The translations under genes and the position numbers were made by a program. This document shows positions 34,402 to 43,021 of a stretch of DNA of 64,000 nt, piece after piece; positions within the stretch are counted from its first letter, which is position 1; each line of letters starts with the position of its first letter. Origin of the DNA: Companilactobacillus musae (lineage in GTDB: Bacteria; Bacillota; Bacilli; Lactobacillales; Lactobacillaceae); assembly GCF_003967595.1 (NCBI RefSeq), contig NZ_BIFW01000011.1:1-64000 (forward strand). Reading direction: 5' to 3'. A model generated the notes under the pieces. That model searched no databases. It worked only from the letters and a program-made list of their open reading frames with translations, and was not told where the DNA came from.

Positions 34402-34719
34402 TAGAGAAAGGAGGAGCTACCATAGTAACTTTGTTAATTTCTAGAATGAGTTTTCAAAGTCTATCTTCCGCCTCCCATGTAGAAAATTAAATCTATGACT
34501 AGCTCATTCTAGATACTTAGTTGATTTTTTGTAACTCCCAATTACAATATCGATAGGGTAAAAAAACTCATTTCTTAAATTTGCCCAAAATACAATGGAC
34601 CATAATAATCTCCCCGTTTAATTGAATACCCCATCATTCAATGACGAAAATTAATTTCTTATCCCTATCAAAAATCAACCATATAAAAAACCAGTAGGTT
34701 CCCCGCCTACTGGTTTTTT
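34380..34719 (+). ncRNA. Structured RNA of about 340 nt with C-rich loop, possible tiny ORF
   Basis: The transcript runs from a strong promoter to an intrinsic terminator. An 11-bp perfect stem TCTAGAATGAG/CTCATTCTAGA (34440-34513) encloses CTTCCGCCTCCC, which is complementary to Shine-Dalgarno sequences. Further stems are ATTGAAT/ATTCAAT and GATAGGG/CCCTATC. AAAGGAGGA at 34407-34415 is followed 6 bases later by ATA, which opens a 22-codon frame to 34490. No ATG, GTG or TTG stands at the right distance, so translation is doubtful. I do not recognise an RNA family. Confidence 0.68.
34689..34719. terminator. Bidirectional terminator between the structured RNA and nox
   Basis: CCAGTAGG pairs with CCTACTGG, with A6 on one side and T6 on the other. 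Confidence 0.93.
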
Positions 34720-34721
34720 AT

Positions 34722-36065
34722 TTATTCATTGTCTTCCTTAGCAATTGCTTGTTGAGCTACCAAGTTTAGATAATTGAATGGATTATCATAATTTGGTTGG
34801 AACAACATATCAACAAAAGCTAAATCATCGATCGTATTTTCATTTTGAATACAAATAGAGATTGCGTTGGCTGATTGAGCCACCTCATGCTTGCTGAATA
34901 ACTGAGCACCCAATACTTTTCGACTATCCTTGTCATATATCAGGTAAATCGTCAGCATATCCGTTGTTGGCATATAAGTTGGACGATAGTAATCATGGAA
35001 TTTTACACAATCAGCATTAATTCCATTTGCTAAAGCCTTTCTCAAAGTCAAACCTGTTTCAGCTAATGTATATCCAAAGATCTCCATAGCTGTAGTTGCT
35101 TGAGTACCCATGTATTTTCTAATATTTCCAAATACATTGATACCAGCTAAAGTTCCTTGACGTACAGCATTTGTTGCCAACGGAATATATTTCAATTCAC
35201 CCGTTGGATTAAACTTTACAACACAAGAATCACCGGCTGCATAAATATCTGGATTAGATGTTTGCATATAGTCATTAATAATGATTGCCCCGTAACCGTC
35301 CATTTGAACTTGACCACGTAACAAATCAGTATTAGCAAAAAATCCAGTACAGACAATAACTAAATCAGCCTTATAAGCATGACCAGCCTTTGTTTTAATT
35401 GTCAATTGATCACCGTCAACAATTTCAGCAACACGTTCGTCCAGTTGAACTTTAACATCGTGTTCCTTCAATTTATCAATGATTTCCTCTGACAAACCTT
35501 CATCAACATAATTATTCAAAATTTGCTTACGTGATTGAATTAATGTTACATCATGAACAGTATTAGCATAACTTTCAGCCAATTCTACCCCAACATATCC
35601 AGCACCAACAATAGCGATACTGGGATAATTTAAAGCTGACTCATAAATCTTCTTAGCTTGTGCATAACTCTTACATAACAAAACTCTTGGATTATCCATC
35701 CCACCGATTGGAGGAATACCAACTTCTGAACCAGTGGTCATAATCAGCTTGTCATAAGTGTCTTCAAAAATATCTTGAGTTTGCAAATCTTGAACAACAA
35801 TTTTTTTATTTTTTGTATCAATCTTGATAACATTATGTTTCATATGAACCTTAGCACCATATCCCTCAAGGGTGGTAGGATCTGCATAAAACATATCCTC
35901 AAGATGATTTACGATACGGCCTAAATACGAAGCTATTCCACATGACAAAAACGCAATATTATCTTCACGTTCATAAACAGTTACATCTGCTTCTGGATGT
36001 TTTTTTAATATTTGTTCAACTGCAGCTGTTCCAGCATGTGTACATCCGACAACAACAACTTTCAA
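34722..36065 (-). CDS. nox: NADH oxidase / CoA-disulfide reductase family flavoprotein, paralogue 1
   Basis: This 447-residue FAD enzyme has the N-terminal dinucleotide fold KVVVVGCTHAGTAA, the redox-active single cysteine in FLSCGIASYLG (near 43), the NAD site IAIVGAGYVGVELAE, the FAD site IYAAGDSC and the dimerisation domain. It is the water-forming NADH oxidase type, which regenerates NAD+ and removes oxygen. The start is probably TTG 36065 behind GAGGAGG. A close paralogue lies 1.5 kb downstream in the same orientation. Confidence 0.88.
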   Translation of the reverse strand: MKVVVVGCTHAGTAAVEQILKKHPEADVTVYEREDNIAFLSCGIASYLGRIVNHLEDMFYADPTTLEGYGAKVHMKHNVIKIDTKNKKIVVQDLQTQDIFEDTYDKLIMTTGSEVGIPPIGGMDNPRVLLCKSYAQAKKIYESALNYPSIAIVGAGYVGVELAESYANTVHDVTLIQSRKQILNNYVDEGLSEEIIDKLKEHDVKVQLDERVAEIVDGDQLTIKTKAGHAYKADLVIVCTGFFANTDLLRGQVQMDGYGAIIINDYMQTSNPDIYAAGDSCVVKFNPTGELKYIPLATNAVRQGTLAGINVFGNIRKYMGTQATTAMEIFGYTLAETGLTLRKALANGINADCVKFHDYYRPTYMPTTDMLTIYLIYDKDSRKVLGAQLFSKHEVAQSANAISICIQNENTIDDLAFVDMLFQPNYDNPFNYLNLVAQQAIAKEDNE

Positions 36066-36270
36066 TAGTCGGTTCCTCCTCTATAGTACCTTTTTATACT
36101 AGATTTCATTCATTACAGCATAACACAACATATAGTTAAATTATATCAATCAATTTTTTATTTCATTTGTTAGAAAATGTATTTTTTTATATCAATTATC
36201 GAACCAAAATTTGTCCATATTTGTAATATAATAATCATGTGTTGACTTTTTTAATAATGGGGCTTAATTA

Positions 36271-36705
36271 ATGAATAAAATAAAATACAGTAATAATGTC
36301 AATTCAGATATCTATCAAGATAGTATTAATATTCGCAAAGCAGTTTTTATTGATGAACAAAACGTTCCAAAGAATTTGGAAATAGATGATAATGAAGCTA
36401 ATTGTACCTATTTCAATCTTTACGTTGATAATCAGCCTGTTGCCACAGCTCGTTTCTTTCCCACAGAAGATAATGGCATTCATGTTCAACGAGTCGCTGT
36501 CTTGAAAAATTTTCGACATCAAAATTTAGGCTCAAATTTATTGAAAAATATTATTAAATTTGCTCAAAAAAATAATTACAAATATGTAATTTTAGGTGCT
36601 CAAGACCATGCTCAATTATTTTACAAAAAACTCGGTTTTCATGTTGTTGGCAATCAATACCAAGAGGTTGGAATTCTTCATCATGACATGAAACTAGACT
36701 TGTAG
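36271..36705 (+). CDS. GNAT family N-acetyltransferase
   Basis: The 144-residue protein has the acetyl-CoA-binding motif VQRVAVLKNFRHQNLGSNLL near residue 75 and a C-terminal LFYKKLGFHVVG. The N-terminal part (RKAVFIDEQNVPKNLEID) resembles the ElaA/YjcF-like branch. The substrate is unknown. GGGGCT precedes the start. It lies divergent from nox and just upstream of the EAL gene. Confidence 0.83.
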   Translation: MNKIKYSNNVNSDIYQDSINIRKAVFIDEQNVPKNLEIDDNEANCTYFNLYVDNQPVATARFFPTEDNGIHVQRVAVLKNFRHQNLGSNLLKNIIKFAQKNNYKYVILGAQDHAQLFYKKLGFHVVGNQYQEVGILHHDMKLDL

Positions 36706-36762
36706 TAGTATTTAACTATTGTGTACGGGATTAAAATGGGAGTGCTGTAAAGGAGTTTGACT

Positions 36763-37446
36763 ATGTATAGATTTTTTATTCAGCCTCAACTTGACAAAGT
36801 TAATAATTCACTCATTGGTTACGAATTATTAATGAAGAAAAAGACTGACCAAGGTTGGAGACCACCTGAAAACTTTTCAGATGTACCTTCACATACAATG
36901 GCTTCAGTATTGGTAGCAACTACTAAATTGCTATCATTAAAAATAGGTTCAGTTTCAGTTAATATCAATCGTAATCAATTGATGGATGCTGAAGTTCGTG
37001 AGGCAATCATTGAATCTCAACGTATCCTACGTCCTTTGCGTCTGGTCGTTGAGTTAACTGAAGATACTCCTGACGAAGATTGGCCTAATGATAAATTGAT
37101 TCCATTGATCCAAGATTTTATCAACTACGGAATGGACTTTAGTCTGGACGATTGTGGGACTGGAGTTAACCAATTTGATAAAATTCAGGATCTAGTTCCA
37201 TTAGCTTCGGAAATTAAATTTGCTATTCAAAACTTTGGTGAAAAGTTACGTGATCCTAATATCGAAGATAAAGTTATCTTTTGGCGTGATTTTAGCAAAA
37301 AAAATAATTTGCGTTTCATTCTTGAAGGTATCGAGGACGAAAATGACGACAAATTGGCTGACTCTTTAGAAATTGATCTACGTCAAGGTTACTACTATGG
37401 CAAACCACGCTTGTTGAAATTAAAACGCGATGACGATAAATTTTAG
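36763..37446 (+). CDS. Stand-alone EAL-domain protein (c-di-GMP phosphodiesterase candidate)
   Basis: The 227-residue protein is a bare EAL domain. Catalytic positions appear in order: E in GYELLMK (in place of EAL, near 23), N in VSVNINRNQL, E in VVELTED, DD in SLDDCGTG, K in SEIKFAI, E in ILEGIED and Q-G-Y in RQGYYYGKP. With nearly all metal and base residues present it may hydrolyse c-di-GMP to pGpG, although EAL is changed to ELL. AAAGGAG lies 7 bases before ATG 36763. A GGDEF gene lies 1.7 kb away. Confidence 0.8.
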   Translation: MYRFFIQPQLDKVNNSLIGYELLMKKKTDQGWRPPENFSDVPSHTMASVLVATTKLLSLKIGSVSVNINRNQLMDAEVREAIIESQRILRPLRLVVELTEDTPDEDWPNDKLIPLIQDFINYGMDFSLDDCGTGVNQFDKIQDLVPLASEIKFAIQNFGEKLRDPNIEDKVIFWRDFSKKNNLRFILEGIEDENDDKLADSLEIDLRQGYYYGKPRLLKLKRDDDKF

Positions 37447-37450
37447 GTAG

Positions 37451-37522
37451 AAAAAAAGAACGATGTCTGTTTAAAAAAGTTCAAGTTATACTCGAATTTT
37501 TAACAGATATCGTCCTTTTTTA
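37451..37522. terminator. Bidirectional terminator hairpin, family II copy 5
   Basis: GAACGATGTCTGTTTAAAA pairs with TTTTTAACAGATATCGTC, the inner stem is TTCAAG/CTCGAA, and A7 and T6 runs flank it. It lies between convergent genes. Confidence 0.87.
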
Positions 37523-38875
37523 TTACTTACGTTCTTGACGTTCTTTGGCCACAGCTTGTTGAGCCACTAAATTCAAATAATTAAATGGATTATCATAATT
37601 TGGTTGAAACAACATATCCATAAATGCTAAGTCATCAATTGTATTCTTATTTTGAATACATACTGATATTGTGTTAGCTGATTGTGCCACTTCATGTTTA
37701 CTAAATAATTGTGCCCCTAAAATCAAACGATTATCCTTATTATAAACCAACTTAATCGTTAACATGTCTGTTGTTGGCATATATGCTGGACGATAGTAAT
37801 CATGATATTCAACAGCGTCTGCGTTCATTCCACTACTCAAAGCATGCTCCAAAGTTAGTCCTGTTGAGGCAATAGTATATCCGAATAATTCCATTGCAGA
37901 AGTTGCCTGCGTCCCCATATATTTTTTAATGTCACCAAAAATATTGATTCCCGCTAAAGCACCTTGACGAATAGCATTAGTTGCCAAAGGCATATAAGCT
38001 GGTTTGCCAGTAGGATTGAAATTAACGGTACAAGCATCCCCTGCAGCGTAAATATCAGGATCAGATGTCTGAGTATACTCATTAATGATGATGGCACCGT
38101 GACGATCCATCTCAACTTGTCCTCGCAGCAATTCGGTATTAGCTACGAAACCAGTGCAGACAATAACCAAATCAGACTTATGATCATCCTTATTTGTTTC
38201 AATAACAACATTGTCATCATCATCCCGATCAAAACCAGTCACTCTTTCATTCAAGAAAACATTTACTTTATTTTCTTTTAATAAATCAACGACTTTTTCA
38301 GACATATCTTGATCAATATAATTGTTTAGAACTTGATTTCTTGACTGAATTAACGAAACTTCATGATCGGTATTGGCATAGCTTTCAGCCAACTCAACCC
38401 CAATATAACCACCACCGACAATTGTAATATGCTTAAACTCTTTAGCTGTTTCATATATTTCACGTGCTTGGGCATAACTCTTACACATGAGTATTCTTGT
38501 ATCTGAAATTCCCATGATTGGTGGAACTGCCACATATGATCCAGTTGTCATAATCAATTTATCATAGGTGTCATTAATAATTTCATGCGTCTTCATATCT
38601 TCGCACATGATAGTTTTTTTCTTAGAATCAATTTTTAAAACATCATGCTTCATTTTAACCTTAGCGCCCAAAGCCTCTAAGTCCTTAGGACTAGCATAAA
38701 ACATATCCTCCAAATGCTTTACTTTTCTTCCTAAATAAAGCGCTATCCCACAAGATAGAAAAGATATATTATCATCACGTTCATAAACGGTTATCTCTGT
38801 CTCCGGATGATCTTGTAAAATTTGCTCAACAGCTGCCGTTCCAGCGTGCGTGCAACCCACTACTACTACCTTCAT
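37523..38875 (-). CDS. NADH oxidase family flavoprotein, paralogue 2
   Basis: This 450-residue protein is highly similar to the 34.7-36.1 kb enzyme throughout, including VVVVGCTHAGTAAVEQIL, FLSCGIALYLG (redox cysteine) and the C-terminal DDLAFMDMLFQPNYDNPFNYL. GAGGGG precedes ATG 38875. The pair probably arose by duplication, and the EAL and GNAT genes now separate the copies. Different oxygen or NADH affinity, or different expression, are possible reasons for keeping both. Confidence 0.87.
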   Translation of the reverse strand: MKVVVVGCTHAGTAAVEQILQDHPETEITVYERDDNISFLSCGIALYLGRKVKHLEDMFYASPKDLEALGAKVKMKHDVLKIDSKKKTIMCEDMKTHEIINDTYDKLIMTTGSYVAVPPIMGISDTRILMCKSYAQAREIYETAKEFKHITIVGGGYIGVELAESYANTDHEVSLIQSRNQVLNNYIDQDMSEKVVDLLKENKVNVFLNERVTGFDRDDDDNVVIETNKDDHKSDLVIVCTGFVANTELLRGQVEMDRHGAIIINEYTQTSDPDIYAAGDACTVNFNPTGKPAYMPLATNAIRQGALAGINIFGDIKKYMGTQATSAMELFGYTIASTGLTLEHALSSGMNADAVEYHDYYRPAYMPTTDMLTIKLVYNKDNRLILGAQLFSKHEVAQSANTISVCIQNKNTIDDLAFMDMLFQPNYDNPFNYLNLVAQQAVAKERQERK

Positions 38876-39127
38876 AAATTTACCCCTCTGAAATTTAGAT
38901 CAAATTAATATTAATTATTGAATAACTTAACAAATCATTAATAGATTTGCTTGATACTTAGTATCATTATAAACTTATATTTTTATAAATAAATAAGTGT
39001 ATACTGATATACGTTTAAACAAAAACATTTTATCAAAATTCACCATCTAATAAATATTACTATATATTCATGTTAAAATTGTTTTATGCAAAAAATCAAA
39101 AATTAAATTAATAATTAAGGAGTAAAT

Positions 39128-40324
39128 TTGCCAGATATTATCTTAGAAAGAATTATCAATAATTACTTGAACATCAATTCAGCAATTATTACTTTAGTAA
39201 CAATCGGTTTAATTACAATCATTACCATTGTTGCCTATTCGCTCGAAAGAAGAATCAGCGAATCTTCACCACTCCATCGTCGAATTGCAGCTCACCTGAT
39301 TGAAGGATTAATACTTGGTTTTAGTATGGTTATGTTGCAACAGATATTCCATATCCTTAACAATGGTTCTGTCAATAATGGCTGGCTCTATGCTAATGCT
39401 CAATTGACCATTCTCTTGTATTGTATGTATCTAATCCGTAATAAAATCACCTTATGGATCAATCTCTTAATGCCCTTTCTCTACTATGGTTCGATGAATA
39501 CTCAACGTTTAAATAATAAGGATCTACCGTATTTTATTATTTCTTATATTTTCCTAGTTGTTATTGTAATTTTCATTTATTTCCAAACTGATAAACTTCA
39601 AAACTCCGAATGGAAATACCTGGGAATGCAGATTCTCTTTGGATTATCTTGGTGGATTTTACTTTGGGTCGATCACGATTTTCCACTGATTGAAATTTTA
39701 AACATGCTTCTTGTCTTCTTGATCTACATGTCTATAATCCGTTTCTGTGCTAAAAAATTACAAGATGAAATGCTCAACTATAATGATTTACAAGTTCAAG
39801 TCAATTATGATGAGCTGACTGGTGTTAGAAATAGATCAAATTTAGACAAGACAGCCAAAGAAATCTTCGATACCTACTCGAAAGAAAGTGTTCCTTTAAC
39901 TATTGCTATGTTTGATATTGATCACTTTAAGGAATTCAACGATCAATATGGTCATTCAACCGGCGATGAGGTTCTCAAACATGTTGCCCATACAATTGAA
40001 AGGGAAATGTTTTTAACCGACACTAAAGGTCAATTATTCCGTTTTGGTGGCGAGGAGTTTATTATTATCTTCCGCGGAAAAACTCCAGCAGAATGTAAGC
40101 ATATCATCATTGATCTTAGAAATACTCTAGTCAAAACTCCGTTGATCCTCAATGGTCAAAAACTAGATGTTTCAGTTTCATTTGGAATTTCTAAGCTAAA
40201 AAATGAAGATACCGAATTTAAAGATTTATTCAACCGTGTTGATCGGTATCTCTACGAATCTAAAAATTCCGGACGTAATCGACTTACCGTTGAAGGAACA
40301 ACTTATGATTTTGACATGTTATAG
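39128..40324 (+). CDS. Membrane-bound diguanylate cyclase (GGDEF)
   Basis: The 398-residue protein has about six to seven membrane segments in residues 15-215 and a cytoplasmic GGDEF domain from residue 230. MFDIDHFKEFNDQYGHSTGDEVL carries the Mg-binding aspartate and the GTP-binding residues, and FRFGGEEF is an intact active site. No RxxD inhibitory site is seen before it. The start is TTG 39128 after AAGGAG. It should make c-di-GMP from GTP in response to a membrane signal, opposing the EAL gene nearby. No PilZ or cellulose genes are in the window. Confidence 0.88.
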   Translation: MPDIILERIINNYLNINSAIITLVTIGLITIITIVAYSLERRISESSPLHRRIAAHLIEGLILGFSMVMLQQIFHILNNGSVNNGWLYANAQLTILLYCMYLIRNKITLWINLLMPFLYYGSMNTQRLNNKDLPYFIISYIFLVVIVIFIYFQTDKLQNSEWKYLGMQILFGLSWWILLWVDHDFPLIEILNMLLVFLIYMSIIRFCAKKLQDEMLNYNDLQVQVNYDELTGVRNRSNLDKTAKEIFDTYSKESVPLTIAMFDIDHFKEFNDQYGHSTGDEVLKHVAHTIEREMFLTDTKGQLFRFGGEEFIIIFRGKTPAECKHIIIDLRNTLVKTPLILNGQKLDVSVSFGISKLKNEDTEFKDLFNRVDRYLYESKNSGRNRLTVEGTTYDFDML

Positions 40325-40336
40325 TAAATTTCTTAC

Positions 40337-40389
40337 AAAAAAAGTTCAGTATGATAGCCATTTTAATGGTCGTCACACTGAACTTTTTA
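40337..40389. terminator. Terminator after the GGDEF gene
   Basis: AAAAAGTTCAGT pairs with ACTGAACTTTTT with further pairing inside (TGA...TCA; CCATTTTAATGG). Confidence 0.85.
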
Positions 40390-40435
40390 CTTATATTTAA
40401 AAAGATTTATTCTTTGATTTATCAATAATTTACAC

Positions 40436-40540
40436 AAAAAAATAGTGAGAAATTAATCTCACCGTCGGGAAGGAATCAGTTGTTTTTGAATCTGGTAGTC
40501 CCTACTAGTCATAGTAAACCATGTCACCGTTCACCGCAAG
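40436..40540 (-). ncRNA. Candidate small RNA or 3' structure, about 100 nt
   Basis: On the minus strand a TATACT box (40541-40546) with a weak -35 is followed by a G/C-richer stretch and a terminator, GTGAGATTAATTTCTCAC plus T-run. A TACTA-TGAC-TAGTA hairpin and CCTTCCCGAC are in between. It could instead be the end of the upstream membrane-protein transcript. Confidence 0.35.
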
Positions 40541-40620
40541 AGTATAAACGAATAATTTTAACTCTTTACTGAATTAATTTATTAATATTTACTTATTTTT
40601 AAATAAATCGTTATGGAATC

Positions 40621-41274
40621 TTAAAATGAGTAATGATGTTTTAATGATGGGACAACTATTTTATCAGAAATTCCAATAATAATTCCCTGACAAAACATTG
40701 CTAAAACTGTTCCAATTCCGACAGACAATATACTGCCTGTCATTACATAACAGATGATCATAATTGTTACCGGTGGAATATAACTAACTAATTGTCCCCA
40801 ACCAGCTGAACCGTGCAAGTATTTAAATCTCAACAAATATGCCAATTCATCATTAGGATGTTGAATCAAATTGCAACGCTGATAAATTGAAGTTCCAACT
40901 GAAACACCAATCAGTCCTAAAACATCGATCACCAAGCGCCATACAATTGGAAAATTACTTATCCGCAAAGGATTCATAATATCTGAGAAGAATCCTACCA
41001 AATAACTAAATGGTAACGAAAAGAGCAGATTAGATAAGAAAATATGACCGTCAAATTTTCCTAATAACAATTGATTAGTAATAGTCACTATCACAGCATA
41101 AACAAACAAGGTTGTACCATAACTGGAATGTAAAAGTGACGATATATTGACCGCCGAAGCCGTCCAAACAGCACTTCCCATATTACTATCAATCATCAGC
41201 GCATTTGCAAAAGCATCTAAAACAATTGCAAAAATCAAATACCCCAAACGAGTTTTATATCTACCCTTTTCCAA
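40621..41274 (-). CDS. YczE/YyaS-type integral membrane protein
   Basis: The 217-residue protein has about five to six hydrophobic segments. Features are GYLIFAIVLDAFANALMIDSNMGSA-type N-terminal sequence (here in part FAIVLDAFANALMI), ISSLLHSSYGTTLFVY and GVSVGTSIYQRCNL with LIQHPNDELAY, typical of YczE/YitT-like proteins. The function is unknown. I chose TTG 41274 because GAGGGG lies 7 bases before it; a longer frame from TTG 41298 has no ribosome site. Confidence 0.72.
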   Translation of the reverse strand: MEKGRYKTRLGYLIFAIVLDAFANALMIDSNMGSAVWTASAVNISSLLHSSYGTTLFVYAVIVTITNQLLLGKFDGHIFLSNLLFSLPFSYLVGFFSDIMNPLRISNFPIVWRLVIDVLGLIGVSVGTSIYQRCNLIQHPNDELAYLLRFKYLHGSAGWGQLVSYIPPVTIMIICYVMTGSILSVGIGTVLAMFCQGIIIGISDKIVVPSLKHHYSF

Positions 41275-41339
41275 AACTAATCCCCTCGATTTTTCCAATT
41301 AATAAGAGCCTAACTACATAAACATCAATTAATTTAATC

Positions 41340-41410
41340 AAAAATAACAGTATCCATTAAGCCCTTCGATACACACGTGTATCAGCCTTAAAAGACACTG
41401 TTATTAGTTT
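41340..41410. terminator. Terminator hairpin, family II copy 6
   Basis: AATAACAGTATCCATTAAG pairs with CTTAAAAGACACTGTTATT and an inner GATACAC/GTGTATC stem caps it. It follows the multicopper oxidase gene and is the most diverged family II copy. Confidence 0.75.
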
Positions 41411-41437
41411 TAATTATTTAATATAAACCAACAGATA

Positions 41438-41510
41438 CACTAGTCTGGAGCAGCAAAGAAAATGAGCTCAGTAGTGAGATTTTTCTTCGTTACGGAAGAC
41501 GGAAAGTATA
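41438..41510 (+). repeat. Family I repeat, copy E (internally deleted)
   Basis: It begins TAGTCTGGAGCAGCAAAGAAAATGAGCTCAGTAGTGA (shown here in two conserved parts: AGCAAAGAAAATGAGCTCAG and TAGTGAGATT) and then goes directly to TTTCTTCGTTACGGAAGACGGAA. The whole middle, including the GTGCCCACTACGTTCCAG block, is missing. It shows the two ends of the element joined. Confidence 0.65.
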
Positions 41511-41530
41511 GAGATCAGTTTAATTTAGAG

Positions 41531-41544
41531 TGAAAACGTTGTCA
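41531..41544. promoter_or_regulatory. Perfect but orphan cre site
   Basis: TGAAAACGTTGTCA matches TGWAANCGNTNWCA at all positions but lies at the 3' end of the oxidase gene, next to repeat copy E. There is no promoter near it, so it may be chance. Confidence 0.4.
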
Positions 41545-41547
41545 ACG

Positions 41548-43008
41548 TTATTTACTAGGATGATTCATTTCATCCATACTTAATAAATGATATTTATGCT
41601 CATGATTTGGATCATAGGCTTCAATTTGTGCCATCATACCAGTATCTTCATGTTCAAGAATATGGCAATGATACATATAAACACCGAATTTAGTAAATTG
41701 AACTGCAATTCTGACAGTTTCACCAGCATTAACACCAACCGTATCTTTCCAACCGTGTTCATTTGGATATGGTGCCTTGCCATTACGGCTAATTACTAAG
41801 AATTGGCATCCATGCATATGGAATGGATGAATCATACCTCCATCCATCTCATTAGTATTGACGACATCCCATAATACTGTATCGCCAATCTTCTGCTTAC
41901 GATCGATTCTTTGCATATCAAAGAGTTTGCCGTCTAATCTTACTTGGTCATCCATACCAGACATGACCGTCTTAGTTACTGGAAGGCCTGGAGTTACTTT
42001 AGGTGCATCAATTGTTGTAAGATGCTCTGGCAGTTTAGTATTGTCAGGAGCATACTCGCCAATCTTAAATTTCATAATTGGTGTATCATCACTCATCAAA
42101 GTTACTACATCGCCGGGCTTCTTGTCACCAAAATCAACAATGACTTCAGCACGTTCAGCACAAGTTAACATTAATTTAGTGAATCTTACTGGTTCAGGTA
42201 AAGTACCACCATCAGAAGCAATTTGCGTAAATTCATGGTCATCATCGAAATGCAATCTCCATTCACGGCGATCAGAACCATTCAATATTCTTAAACGAAT
42301 TCTTTGAGTAGTAACATCAAAGACACCATTAATCGTACCATTGACCAATGCATACTTACCTAACGTACCATCGACATCATAATCAGCTTTATAATCAAGT
42401 TGATTATCATGATAATTTCTATCTTGTAAAATGATTGGAATATCATCAACGCCATAGTTTCTAGGGAATGGCAACTTAGCCTCTTCAGTGTCTGTAACAA
42501 CAACTGCTGCGGCCAGACCATTCCAAACTTGACGGGCAGTATTTGGACATGGATGTGGATGAATCCAATCTGTTTGTGCAGGTTGGTCCAAAGTAAAGTC
42601 AATATCACGGCTACCACCCGGATAAACTGGAGCGTGAGGACCACCATCAACAATTGGTCCAGTAACATTTAATCCGTGCCAATGGAAAGTTGTTACTTCA
42701 GGCAACTCATTTACAAGATGAACATGATAATGTACACCCTGCTTCAAAATAATTGTTTGTCCTAATAGTGAAGCGTTGTAGCCCCAAGTCTTAGTCTTAG
42801 CTCCTGGTAAAATTTGAGTTTCACCCTCTTGAGCTGTAATCGTGTAATAAACATCGTTACCCTCAACCTTATCCGGCTTAATAGCTGCGGGAATATTTAG
42901 AGGCTTATCTGGAAAATCGGCCTTCTCTAGTGGAATATAACCACCATCATGTAAATCAAATACTGGTTCATCGAAAAAGTAATCCGTGTAAACTTTTGAA
43001 TCTGACAT
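41548..43008 (-). CDS. Multicopper oxidase (laccase-like, cytoplasmic)
   Basis: The 486-residue protein has all four copper-binding motifs: HWHG (109-112), HPHP (150-153), HPFHMHG near 400 and HCHILEHEDTGMM near 450, where H-C-H and the axial M define the type 1 site. It lacks a signal peptide. Such CotA/SufI-like enzymes oxidise phenols, metals or, in some lactic acid bacteria, biogenic amines; the substrate is not predictable here. GGTGGCGAT precedes the start. A 57-residue membrane protein gene sits directly upstream in the same transcript. Confidence 0.9.
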   Translation of the reverse strand: MSDSKVYTDYFFDEPVFDLHDGGYIPLEKADFPDKPLNIPAAIKPDKVEGNDVYYTITAQEGETQILPGAKTKTWGYNASLLGQTIILKQGVHYHVHLVNELPEVTTFHWHGLNVTGPIVDGGPHAPVYPGGSRDIDFTLDQPAQTDWIHPHPCPNTARQVWNGLAAAVVVTDTEEAKLPFPRNYGVDDIPIILQDRNYHDNQLDYKADYDVDGTLGKYALVNGTINGVFDVTTQRIRLRILNGSDRREWRLHFDDDHEFTQIASDGGTLPEPVRFTKLMLTCAERAEVIVDFGDKKPGDVVTLMSDDTPIMKFKIGEYAPDNTKLPEHLTTIDAPKVTPGLPVTKTVMSGMDDQVRLDGKLFDMQRIDRKQKIGDTVLWDVVNTNEMDGGMIHPFHMHGCQFLVISRNGKAPYPNEHGWKDTVGVNAGETVRIAVQFTKFGVYMYHCHILEHEDTGMMAQIEAYDPNHEHKYHLLSMDEMNHPSK

Positions 43009-43021
43009 TTATAATCGCCAC

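Noticed and set aside
41531-41544. CcpA control of the multicopper oxidase
   Set aside because: The cre match is perfect but lies at the 3' end of the gene, not at its promoter; kept only as an orphan site.
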